Positions 46,554 through 54,948 of a DNA stretch of 64,000 nt are shown in pieces. The position numbers and the translations under genes were made by a program. The notes below the pieces were generated by a model that was not told the origin of the DNA, made no database searches, and saw nothing but the letters and a program-made list of their open reading frames with translations. How positions within the stretch are numbered: the first letter of the stretch is position 1; every line of letters starts with the position of its first letter. Where the stretch lies: the NCBI GenBank assembly GCA_945876035.1, contig CAMCMU010000012.1, forward strand, positions 34,624 to 98,623. Direction: 5' to 3'. This stretch comes from Schlesneria paludicola DSM 18645. GTDB lineage: Bacteria; Planctomycetota; Planctomycetia; Planctomycetales; Planctomycetaceae.

Positions 46554-46691
46554 TTAATCCCTTAACACACCCGGAAAACTTGGCATCAACCTTCGGAGAG
46601 GATGAAACGACGGATCAAAAACACCTGCGCAGTTGACTTGTTAACGGGTCATGAAGCACTGCGGTTCGCCTGCTGGGGAATTCACATCGGA

Positions 46692-47765
46692 TCACGTTCG
46701 ACGATTCACGGTCTCTTGCGAAGGTATCTCTTTCCCAGGGCTCGGACGCCCTTGAATCGGATAGAGACAGCAGTCCTGCGGACAAACATCATGACTCGGA
46801 CCACGAACGCCGATGGCTCGACGTTCAGAGGCGGGGTTAAGCCGTTCCTGAATTAACTCGCGAACCATGCTGACATAGAGCGGGTGTGTTCCTACGGTGT
46901 GTGCCCGAGACATGGTGATTCCCTGTTCGGAACAAGCCGCCTGAGCTTCTTCATCAAGGTCAAACAGGATTTCCATATGGTCCGAGACAAATCCAACGGG
47001 CGCGATGACCAGCGATTGAATACCCTGTTCACCGAGTGTCCGCACGTGATCAACAACACTCGGTTCCAACCACGGATCGGTAGGACGACCACTCCGACTT
47101 TGATACACGAGACTCCATTGTTCAGGACGGAGGTCCAGCTCCTGAGCAATCAACGAGCATGTTTCCTGCAGTTGAGTAGCATAGTTGCAATTATTGGCCA
47201 TGCTCAAAGGAATGCTGTGAGCCGTAAAAGCGAGTCGCATCAGGGGCCGCAATGATTCGGGAATTTTGTCTTGAGCCGCACGGATTCTTTCGACATTCGC
47301 CGCCACAAAATTAGGGTGATTGTAGAACACTCGAATCTTGTCGATCGTCGGGGCGTTCGGACCAACAGCCGCACACGCGTCTGTCACGTTTTCTCGATAT
47401 TGACGACATCCGGAATAGGAACTGTACGCCGAGGTGAAAAATGCAAGAACCCGTTTACGTCCGTCCTGCGTCATTGTTTGAATTGTGTCCGACAACATCG
47501 GATGCCAATTTCGATTCCCCCAATAGAGGGGCAGATCGACTCCCCCTCGATCCAGTTCGCCGCGGAGCGCAGAAATAAACTCTCGGACTTGCCCGTTAAT
47601 CGGACTGACCCCCTCAAAGTGATAGTAATGCTCGGCCACTTCGAGTAGTCGCTCACGTGGAACAGGCTTTCCCCGAAGTACATTTTCGAGAAAGGGAATA
47701 ACGTCATCACGATGTTCCGGACCACCGAATGAGACGATCAGGATAGCGTCGTACGGTTGTGACAT
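46692..47765 (-). CDS. hemH: ferrochelatase with extra C-terminal cysteines
   Basis: 357 aa. Family motifs: SFGGPEHRDDVIPFLENVLRG in shortened form at the start, LPLYWGNRNWHPML, FFTSAYSSYSGCRQYREN, the catalytic His in AFTAHSIPLSM (about 188), and YQSRSGRPTDPWLEP (about 232). The C-terminal extension carries HDVCPQDCCLYP, three Cys close together. It inserts iron into protoporphyrin or coproporphyrin; the tyrosine or other residue separating the two classes was not resolved. The extra cysteines may form a metal centre. Confidence 0.93.
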   Translation of the reverse strand: MSQPYDAILIVSFGGPEHRDDVIPFLENVLRGKPVPRERLLEVAEHYYHFEGVSPINGQVREFISALRGELDRGGVDLPLYWGNRNWHPMLSDTIQTMTQDGRKRVLAFFTSAYSSYSGCRQYRENVTDACAAVGPNAPTIDKIRVFYNHPNFVAANVERIRAAQDKIPESLRPLMRLAFTAHSIPLSMANNCNYATQLQETCSLIAQELDLRPEQWSLVYQSRSGRPTDPWLEPSVVDHVRTLGEQGIQSLVIAPVGFVSDHMEILFDLDEEAQAACSEQGITMSRAHTVGTHPLYVSMVRELIQERLNPASERRAIGVRGPSHDVCPQDCCLYPIQGRPSPGKEIPSQETVNRRT

Positions 47766-47818
47766 GCGGGACCTTCAGCAAAGAAATTCGAGGTACCGTT
47801 GTTGACCAGTCGTCAGAA

Positions 47819-48739
47819 TCAACGGGGGAGTGGTTTTGCAGACACCGAATCCACAGTCTCTGCTTCGCTCTTGGTGAGCATTTCGAGATAATGCCGTGTG
47901 ATATCATCCGGTACAATATCCTCCGGCGGCAAATACGTGAACTCCCGTTCGTCGATCATCTCGCCAATTTCAACGTTTGTGAACTGCAGACTCACTAAGG
48001 CTCGATAGCCTTTCTGACTTTTTTCCGTTTGTTTTTTGAGATAAATGATGCGGTCTGGAAAAAGAGTATTTGAATCGGCGATGATGCGCACAACATCCGG
48101 AACGTAGGCGGGCAGGGGTTCGTTCGGTTTGCGTTTCCACTGACTGACAAAATCGCTCTTCCAATGGCCCTGAACCACCGTGCGGGGACGATCCCGAACC
48201 ACATCTTCTTTCATCACATTAAACGCCATCGTCCGCTCCAGTGACGCGAACAATGCCGTCAATCCACCGAGTCCAAGCTCGGCGACTAATACCGAATCGG
48301 GAACGGACTTCATGGCGGCGATGGCGGTCTTGATTTGATGAATATCGCGGCGGGTCACTCGCTTGGTTTTTCCGAGGTTGATCTGACTCCAGAGTTCCTC
48401 ACCGTCGCAGACTTCGATCAAGGATCCTTCGGGACCCTGATTCGGTTTCACGGCAAATTCCAGTCTCAATTTGGGGCCTGCCGCGAGATATCGTCCTGTG
48501 AGAGTAAACCGTTGCTCCGCGATGGAAACCGTTTGCTCAATATCGGCAGTCACCGACGAATGGCTGCGAAGTGCCGCATGCATCCGAGCCACAAACTCTG
48601 CCGCCGCTTGGTCTCGTGTCTTCAATGACTGTGTTGTCGTGATCGCCGAGGTGGGGGAGGTCACTGGCGAATTTTGATCATTCGCTTCGCTCGACGAAAC
48701 AGGAATGCCCTGTCCGACCCAAACCCCAAGCAGCAGCAT
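47819..48739 (-). CDS. secreted DUF1571 (LolA-like) protein
   Basis: About 306 aa if started at the ATG near 48739, which begins a signal peptide (MLLLGVWVGQGIPVSSSEA). The frame is open far upstream to 49045, but that part is poor in coding features; a start slightly upstream, including basic residues, is possible. The domain runs about residues 45-290: VTADIEQTVSIAEQRFTL, GRYLAAGPKLRLEFAV, LIEVCDGEELWS and YLKKQTEKSQKGYRALVSLQ. The pattern resembles LolA/LppX-type lipid carriers. It lies 53 bases upstream of the ferrochelatase gene on the same strand, so the two may form one transcript. Confidence 0.75.
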   Translation of the reverse strand: MLLLGVWVGQGIPVSSSEANDQNSPVTSPTSAITTTQSLKTRDQAAAEFVARMHAALRSHSSVTADIEQTVSIAEQRFTLTGRYLAAGPKLRLEFAVKPNQGPEGSLIEVCDGEELWSQINLGKTKRVTRRDIHQIKTAIAAMKSVPDSVLVAELGLGGLTALFASLERTMAFNVMKEDVVRDRPRTVVQGHWKSDFVSQWKRKPNEPLPAYVPDVVRIIADSNTLFPDRIIYLKKQTEKSQKGYRALVSLQFTNVEIGEMIDEREFTYLPPEDIVPDDITRHYLEMLTKSEAETVDSVSAKPLPR

Positions 48740-49084
48740 TAGCCCCTGTTGCAGCGAGATTCTGATGAACTTTTGCCTACGGATCGGAATATAACGGATT
48801 TGCCAAAGATGCAATGAGTTTCCTTCCGAAAAGAGAAGAGACTGAAGTGTTGCCAATCCGAACAAGAATGCTTCCCTTAAGAATTTCCGTAAGTGCGGAG
48901 CCGTAATGCGGGATTGTAGTCTAGCCGGAAGCCAACAGGCCAGTCGATGGAGATTCGTGGTACGTGTTCTGGGCATGCGGAATTCGGCAAGGACGGCCGA
49001 TTCAAACGCGATGATGAGGGATGGCGAGTGTTCGTCATCGCACAACGCGTGGAGTCGCGGAGCCTGTTACCGGAAGGGGTCGCG
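48740..49084. other. intergenic region between divergent genes
   Basis: About 345 bases. Frames on both strands stay open here by extension from the flanking genes (minus to 49045, plus from 48947), but without coding signs. It must contain both promoters. Confidence 0.4.
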
Positions 49085-50326
49085 ATGAAGTGTTATTTTT
49101 TAGCGTTGGGAACGGTCGTTGTCGTGTGCGTCGGCTGCGCCATGGATGGAAGTCAACACACCGGAAAGGGTGAGTACCACGCTCCCCCCGCCGCAATGAT
49201 GCAGCGACCCGGACCGATGGTTGACGGACCAGGTCCTGGAGTGATGGCTGGTATGGTGCCCGGTGGACCCGGCGGCATGATGCCGGGCCCTGGTGGAATG
49301 CCTTGTGGACCCGGCGGACCGGGTGGACTGGGTGGACCGGGTGGGATGAGACCGTATCCGCCACAAACCACACAGGTCCGGTTTGTGGGACCGGACGGGA
49401 TGCACATTGGATGGCAGATTCCGGGTGGATACGCCAAGAATCAGCTGGTGACTCCCGCACGATACAACTTCTTCCAAGGTGCCACCTATCGCCTGAAAGT
49501 CGCTAATATCCCAGGTCGTGAGGGACTGGAACTTTATCCGACATTGATGGTTTTTGCAGGGCATCCAAATACAGAAGCCTATCTGGCACACAATAGCGTG
49601 CCGCTGCAGATGACGGAGGAGGATCTCGATCAGATTGAAGCCAACAACTTTGTGACGAAAGTCATTTATCTACCGGATGCCAAATATCAGGAGCTGGCCA
49701 TTGCTAATGTCGAAACACTCGTTTCCACACGGCTTGACCCCGGAGTCGATCCGGTTCAAGAGGCTGACAAGCGAGGCACGATCATGGCTGTCCTACGCAT
49801 CGGCAACATGGATATGCGCATCGGCAACATGGATATGGAAATGCCCGGACAACCTGGCGGCAAATCGATGGTTGGTCGTGCAGCGGATGGCTTAGAGCAG
49901 ACCGGGCATTACTCCGTCGATGGTGACAACGGCCAACTGCTTCCGCCATTGCCGATCGGTCCGGCGGGGTCGGGGGCGCCCGGGATTCCCAACGCGATGA
50001 TGGTTGCAGGAGCAGGCCTCCCAGGTCAGCCGATTTCGGGAATGAATATGCAAGCATGGGGAATGCCCATCACGGGGACTCCGATTGGTTTGCCGGGGCC
50101 AACGCACCTCCCCTACGGTGGGCCAGCAGGATTGAAATCGCATACCGTTCGTAATCGAACCAGTATGAATCTGCCAAAACCCGTCGATCACATGCTGATC
50201 GATGTGAAGCACGAACCCGGATTGAGTCTGCCTGAACCGGTGAAATACATTGAATACACCGAAAAGCATCCGATCTACTCGCCGGGTGAATTGTCGAATC
50301 CGGCTTGGAATGACGGGCAGCGGTAA
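49085..50326 (+). CDS. lipoprotein with Gly/Pro-rich segment, planctomycete surface family
   Basis: 413 aa from the ATG at 49085. Lipoprotein signal with lipobox VCVGC (about residues 15-19). Residues about 40-95 are Gly/Pro/Met-rich (collagen-like GPGG repeats). A folded domain of about 100-250 follows: [39 protein letters not shown] and [16 protein letters not shown]. Then come a perfect duplicated peptide RIGNMDM, a second Gly/Pro region, and an end rich in YIEYTEKHP. The central domain is homologous to that of the next gene. Function is unknown; surface exposure is likely. Confidence 0.8.
   Translation: MKCYFLALGTVVVVCVGCAMDGSQHTGKGEYHAPPAAMMQRPGPMVDGPGPGVMAGMVPGGPGGMMPGPGGMPCGPGGPGGLGGPGGMRPYPPQTTQVRFVGPDGMHIGWQIPGGYAKNQLVTPARYNFFQGATYRLKVANIPGREGLELYPTLMVFAGHPNTEAYLAHNSVPLQMTEEDLDQIEANNFVTKVIYLPDAKYQELAIANVETLVSTRLDPGVDPVQEADKRGTIMAVLRIGNMDMRIGNMDMEMPGQPGGKSMVGRAADGLEQTGHYSVDGDNGQLLPPLPIGPAGSGAPGIPNAMMVAGAGLPGQPISGMNMQAWGMPITGTPIGLPGPTHLPYGGPAGLKSHTVRNRTSMNLPKPVDHMLIDVKHEPGLSLPEPVKYIEYTEKHPIYSPGELSNPAWNDGQR
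49796..49837 (+). repeat. 21-bp perfect tandem duplication inside the lipoprotein gene
   Basis: Copies at 49796-49816 and 49817-49837 are identical and encode RIGNMDM twice in a row. Being a multiple of three it keeps the frame, so it is a recent in-frame duplication. Confidence 0.9.
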
Positions 50327-50359
50327 AAATTTTGGGGACTGCTCGGAACATGAGAACAA

Positions 50360-50397
50360 AATTTGGCCCGGTTGATAAACGTCAGCCGGGCCAAATT
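50360..50397 (+). terminator. stem-loop between the paralogous genes
   Basis: A perfect 12-bp stem (AATTTGGCCCGG at 50360-50371 with its complement at 50386-50397) and a 14-base loop, 33 bases after the stop of the lipoprotein gene. No T-run follows, so it may be a weak or factor-assisted terminator or an mRNA-stabilising hairpin that tunes expression of the next gene. Confidence 0.6.
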
Positions 50398-50538
50398 CCC
50401 ATGACAACTGTTGGGGACCAAGTGCTCCGATCGTCAGTTCGCTCAACTGGCGTCCGACAGGGTCTTGCCTGCGATTTTATGACGGAAATCGGACAAATCC
50501 ATGTCTTCTTATTCCCCGACTTTTGAGGACGACGCATC

Positions 50539-51297
50539 GTGATTCGGACCATGCCAATCATCACCGTGCCGCTCCTTGTGTTGGCTGTCTTGACTCATCA
50601 GAACTGCGTCACAGCACAGCAGTATCCGCCCGTGGACGGACGGCAATTTCCTCTGAACCAAATGAATCCGCCTGGCACCGCAGCTCAATGGGCAGCGAAC
50701 GTTGGCCGCGGATTGCCACGACAGTTTCAACCCGTGCAAATCCGCTTGCCCTCCACCGGGCAAGTCACCATCTACGAAGCCGCGAATCGTCCCGTCGAAC
50801 TCGGAGCACCCGCTCAGGTCGGATTAATTGTGGGAAACATCTATCGACTCAGAGTTCGGGGCCTCGAAGACTTTCCGGGGGTTGAATTTTATCCAACTAT
50901 CGAGTTAATCGACCGCCTGCACCCACCCGCAGGCCGAGAAGAAGATTTCCCCATTGATTTTGAGTTGACTGTGGATGAGCTGGAGTGGGCTGCCAACGGT
51001 CAATTGGTCACCAAAGTTGTGTACCTCGAGCAACCTCAGCGAGTTCCAAAATCGATTCTGACCGGTGAACAACGGATTTTGACGGTTGAACCGTCCCACA
51101 ACGCTTTAGCCGAAGCCGATGCGTTGGGACGTCCGATGGCGATCGTTCGCATCGGCGGTCGTACTCCAGATCCACTCCGTCCTGATCCGTACTTTTTTGG
51201 GCCCGGAGGTCCGCTTCGGATTGCTGCCAGGCCCCCATCAACGATGTCGAAACAGACGGTCATGAATCCGATCTCGCATCGCCAATCCGGCCAATAG
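50539..51297 (+). CDS. secreted paralogue of the upstream lipoprotein
   Basis: 252 aa from a GTG at 50539 (GAGGA about 10 bases upstream; ATG at 50551 possible). Signal peptide about residues 1-26. The domain of about 60-205 aligns in order with the preceding protein: YRLRVRGLEDFPGVEFYPT against [35 protein letters not shown] against [15 protein letters not shown], and EADALGRPMAIVRIGG against [15 protein letters not shown]. It lacks the Gly/Pro region and the lipobox. Unknown function; the pair most likely arose by an old duplication. Confidence 0.8.
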   Translation: MIRTMPIITVPLLVLAVLTHQNCVTAQQYPPVDGRQFPLNQMNPPGTAAQWAANVGRGLPRQFQPVQIRLPSTGQVTIYEAANRPVELGAPAQVGLIVGNIYRLRVRGLEDFPGVEFYPTIELIDRLHPPAGREEDFPIDFELTVDELEWAANGQLVTKVVYLEQPQRVPKSILTGEQRILTVEPSHNALAEADALGRPMAIVRIGGRTPDPLRPDPYFFGPGGPLRIAARPPSTMSKQTVMNPISHRQSGQ

Positions 51298-51330
51298 ATC
51301 ACCCGTCACAGAAACGGTTTGAGGACTCTG

Positions 51331-52722
51331 ATGAAACACGCAACAAACACCCTGAATGCCATCGCCCGAACGGTGACAATTGCTGTCGTGTCATTGGCCT
51401 GCTGCGCCTGCGTGAATTCCCGTTCCGCGACCCACTTGAATTCTCCAAACAATGATGCTTTTCATACGATCACGCCTGAAATAGATGCCATCGCAACAAA
51501 TGGTGCCGCTGCTCCCGATTTGGAACAACATCGGACGGACGAGATCGGTGTCGTCCGTTTAACGCGTAGAAAGAGCGATCAACAACGACCAATCGCGCAC
51601 AGGGATCGAGGCGATTCGGAAACGTCAAAACTCGATGGCCCGGTCCAAACGGTGTCTTATGAGATATCGGCCGCTGATACGGCCGTTCCTGGCGAGCCAT
51701 TCACCATTGATCAATGTTCCCCTGAACCGCGTTGGGCGGCCCCATCGACGAATCCGTTTGCCGCAGGAATGCTGGGATCTCAGTGTGAAAGCACGGTCCT
51801 ACTGGAAAATTTCCCCGATGAATATCTGTGCGATGGTGGCGACAGGGATTCGCCAGTCCACTACGACAAGTACGTTCGATTCGGCCTCGACACGGAAGAT
51901 ACCATTGCCGAGTTCACCGATCACAAAGGGAAGAGTCGGATCTCGCCATCCAATCGCGTCTGTGTCTACGCGCCCCGTTTTTCCTCAGTGCGAACGGTGA
52001 GTGGTCCGCATGAGGATTCGAATCTGCACAAGATCGCGGATGTTGATCATTCCTCAGGTTCCAATTTAATGCGTACTCGCTTGAGGCCGGCGATGCACAT
52101 GAAGAATGAGATGTCCGAACGGATTTTGGTTCGATCACGAGCGGGCGGCTTAGAAAGCGAGCAATTGCACGATGATGTGTCCGAAACCAAGCGACTCGCC
52201 GTGCATGACAAATTGTTGAATATCTATCAGGACCTGTCATTTGTTCAGATCGGTGCGGCTCGGCATTCGGATGCCGCGCGTCTCCGCTTCGGAATTCAGG
52301 CTGGGCTGGCTTGGTCACATGCAGAATACCCGATCATCGCGGCAAAGTTGGATTCCGCGATGGCGGGAGTCTATGAAGCTCATGCCGCGACCATTGTGGG
52401 CATCGATGACAAAAAATCGGACGAGCCGGGTCATCTGCGCATCGTCAAACTTGCGGACAAGAATACCGCCGCATCGGGGGACGTCATTGAATTCACTCTT
52501 CGGTTTGATAACCTCGGCCGAAATCCGGTTCATGGTGTGCGCATCGTCGATAACCTGACGCCGCGTTTGTCGTATCTCGAGGACAGTGCGACGTGTACTC
52601 ACAAAGGCCAATTGGTCGTCGAAGACAATGGGGAAGGAAGTGTTGTTTTGATCTGGGAACTTGCTGAGCCACTGCCGCCGAACACCGGTGGAGTTGTGAC
52701 ATTTAAGGTCAATGTCCGCTGA
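51331..52722 (+). CDS. lipoprotein with C-terminal DUF11 domain
   Basis: 463 aa from the ATG at 51331 (GAGGA 5 bases upstream; an earlier in-frame start exists at 51319). The signal ends in SLACCACVNS, a lipobox-like Cys region. Residues about 30-370 have low similarity to anything recognised. The last 90 residues are a DUF11/CARDB-like Ig domain: SGDVIEFTLRFDNLGRNPVH, VRIVDNLTPRLSYLEDSA and PPNTGGVVTFKVNVR. DUF11 proteins are surface or adhesion-associated. It lies 33 bases after the paralogue and is followed by a terminator, so the three genes look like one unit. Confidence 0.82.
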   Translation: MKHATNTLNAIARTVTIAVVSLACCACVNSRSATHLNSPNNDAFHTITPEIDAIATNGAAAPDLEQHRTDEIGVVRLTRRKSDQQRPIAHRDRGDSETSKLDGPVQTVSYEISAADTAVPGEPFTIDQCSPEPRWAAPSTNPFAAGMLGSQCESTVLLENFPDEYLCDGGDRDSPVHYDKYVRFGLDTEDTIAEFTDHKGKSRISPSNRVCVYAPRFSSVRTVSGPHEDSNLHKIADVDHSSGSNLMRTRLRPAMHMKNEMSERILVRSRAGGLESEQLHDDVSETKRLAVHDKLLNIYQDLSFVQIGAARHSDAARLRFGIQAGLAWSHAEYPIIAAKLDSAMAGVYEAHAATIVGIDDKKSDEPGHLRIVKLADKNTAASGDVIEFTLRFDNLGRNPVHGVRIVDNLTPRLSYLEDSATCTHKGQLVVEDNGEGSVVLIWELAEPLPPNTGGVVTFKVNVR

Positions 52723-52742
52723 CGGATCGCCCCTCCTGATCT

Positions 52743-52784
52743 GCGGGAGGATCGAGGGACGTTGACTGCCTCCCGCGTTATTTT
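52743..52784 (+). terminator. rho-independent terminator closing the three-gene envelope unit
   Basis: An 8-bp GC-rich stem (GCGGGAGG at 52743-52750 with CCTCCCGC at 52769-52776), an 18-base loop and a T-rich tail GTTATTTT, 20 bases after the stop of the DUF11 gene. Confidence 0.75.
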
Positions 52785-52925
52785 CCAATCGATTCTTTCG
52801 GGGCAGACATGAGATCGCGGCGTCAAGAACGCCGTTCGGGCACGCCGCATTTCCTCAGCGAAAGACTGTGCCATAGCGGATTCGGAATCGCCAGGGGCGA
52901 TGGCATGTGTGTGAAATATCCTTCG

Positions 52926-54944
52926 TTAGGCAGAACCTGTTCCACATTCGGGAGTCTCTACAATTTCGGCATTTGGCAGGCTGTCGAGGAACAGTTGTCC
53001 ATAACGTTTGGTGCGAATTCGAGGATCAAGAATCGCCACCAGCCCAGAGTCTGTGCGTGTTCGAATCAATCGGCCGACACCTTGTTTGAGTTTGATGATG
53101 GCCTCTGGAAGTTGATAATCCATGAAGGGTTGGCCGCCATCGGCACGAATCGCCTCGATTCTCGCTTCCAACAACGGTTGATCAGGCACCCCAAACGGGA
53201 GTTTCGTAATGATCACATTTTGCAGGGCCTCACCGGGAACATCCACTCCCTGCCAGAAGCTATCCGCGCCAAAAAGAACTCCGGCGGGATCCGTTCGAAA
53301 TCGTTCGAGCATCAGTGATCGTGGCATCTCTTCCCCTTGGACATAGAGTCCATAGTTGTGAGACACAAACCACGGAGTCATGCGACGCGCGACTTCTCGC
53401 AGCATTTGATAACTGGTGAAGAGCACGAATGCACGGCCTTTTGTGAAAGCCACATACTCTTCGATGCGAGAACAGACCGCTGAAAGATACTGACTCGGTG
53501 ATTCCGTCGGATCTGGCATGCTCTGCGGCAGAACCAACTTCATTTGTGACCGATAATCGAAAGGACTACCGAGTTTCAACTCGTTGCATTTCGTCAAACC
53601 CAGTCGCTGACGAATGAAATCAAAGCTCTGTCGTCCGACGGCCAGTGTGGCGCTTGTCAGGATGGCGGTTTTGACTTTGGAAAATAATTGGTCTCGCAAG
53701 ACAGGTCCGACATCCACGGCAGCGGACACGAGACGGACACGTTGATCTTGAGGACCACTCTTCTCCATCCAGTAGACCGCCCCGACATCCGTTTGCTGCA
53801 GCCAAGAATTTAGCGAATTCGCTAATCCGGAACAACGCTCCGAGGCCGCAGTATACTCAATCCGAACATCGTCACGATCGATCGAATTTCCTAGCATCAC
53901 CAAGACTGCCGCCAATTCTTTCAAGGCGGGGCTGACATCATTCTGAACATCTGCAGGCGTGCGCAGGCGGCCATTTGTCGATGCATATTTTTGTTGATGT
54001 TCGCGTAACGCATCGAAGAGATCTCGACTAAGAAATCGGGTGCGATCGACCAGCTGCTCAGCCCGATGCTGAGCCCGAAGAGCCGCAACATCAGAAAGGG
54101 GAGCCTTAATCAGCAGGCCTTTGTGGGTCCGCTCGTTGTAGATCTTGTTGAGCAGGTATTCAATCTGGCCATTGGTGACTGAAAGTCCCATGTGTTCTGC
54201 GGCCACCTGTTCGAGCGTATGTGCTTCGTCGAAAACGACGACGTCATATTCCGGCAGCACACTGGCTCCCTCACGTCGCAGAGCGAGATCGGCAAAAAAC
54301 AGGGCATGGTTCACGACCAAAATATCAGCGTTCCAAACTCGTCGGCGAGCGCGGTAATACAGACAGCTTTCATACGTCGGGCACGCCTTGCCCAGACAGT
54401 TTCCGTGCTCACTGCGAGTTTCGTCCCAGACTTGAGGCAGAGGCTTGAATGAAAGATCGGCGAGGCTTCCGTCTTCGGTTGTGCGCGACCATTCGATCAT
54501 TTGCTGCAGATGATCGACTTCTTCAGGGCGGGAAAACAGCGATTGAGAGCGTTCAACAGCCCCCTTCAATCGACGCAAGCTGATGTAATTGGATCGGCCT
54601 TTGACGAGAACTGCGGAAAATTCAACGGGTAATACCGCATTCAAGAATGGGATGTCTTTGGCAATCAGTTGTTCCTGAAGGCTGATGGTGTGGGTCGAGA
54701 TGACAACTCTCCGACGCGCACCGCCTTCCCCCTGTCCAGACGTCGCGGCCAGAATTGCGGGAACGAGATAAGCAAAACTTTTGCCCGTTCCCGTTCCGGC
54801 TTCCACCACAAGGTGCTCACCGCGTGCAATCGCCTGCTCAACGGCGACGGCCATCTCCAGTTGTTCCGATCGAGCTTCGTAGTGAACCAGTCGTTTGGCA
54901 ATCTGGCCGCCGTGGCCAAGCACCTGAAGGCTGTCAAGGGACAC
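52926..54944 (-). CDS. DinG/XPD-like superfamily 2 helicase
   Basis: 672 aa. Motifs in order: Walker A EAGTGTGKSFAYLVP (about residues 48-62), motif Ia ISTHTISLQEQL, the DEAH box VVFDEAHTLEQ (about 235), the C-terminal FGADSFWQGVDVPGEAL and motif VI GVGRLIRTRTDSG. The iron-sulfur region keeps CX4CX5C in NCLGKACPTYESCLYY (about 181-191), but the first ligand position in KGRSNYISLRR is Ser where DinG-type proteins have Cys. It probably unwinds DNA 5'-3' in repair. It follows the PP2C-like gene by 4 bases on the same strand. Confidence 0.9.
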   Translation of the reverse strand: MSLDSLQVLGHGGQIAKRLVHYEARSEQLEMAVAVEQAIARGEHLVVEAGTGTGKSFAYLVPAILAATSGQGEGGARRRVVISTHTISLQEQLIAKDIPFLNAVLPVEFSAVLVKGRSNYISLRRLKGAVERSQSLFSRPEEVDHLQQMIEWSRTTEDGSLADLSFKPLPQVWDETRSEHGNCLGKACPTYESCLYYRARRRVWNADILVVNHALFFADLALRREGASVLPEYDVVVFDEAHTLEQVAAEHMGLSVTNGQIEYLLNKIYNERTHKGLLIKAPLSDVAALRAQHRAEQLVDRTRFLSRDLFDALREHQQKYASTNGRLRTPADVQNDVSPALKELAAVLVMLGNSIDRDDVRIEYTAASERCSGLANSLNSWLQQTDVGAVYWMEKSGPQDQRVRLVSAAVDVGPVLRDQLFSKVKTAILTSATLAVGRQSFDFIRQRLGLTKCNELKLGSPFDYRSQMKLVLPQSMPDPTESPSQYLSAVCSRIEEYVAFTKGRAFVLFTSYQMLREVARRMTPWFVSHNYGLYVQGEEMPRSLMLERFRTDPAGVLFGADSFWQGVDVPGEALQNVIITKLPFGVPDQPLLEARIEAIRADGGQPFMDYQLPEAIIKLKQGVGRLIRTRTDSGLVAILDPRIRTKRYGQLFLDSLPNAEIVETPECGTGSA

Positions 54945-54948
54945 CAGA

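Noticed and set aside
49153..49437. Collagen-like Pro/Gly minus-strand frame
   Set aside because: It mirrors the Gly/Pro-rich repeats of the real lipoprotein gene on the plus strand.
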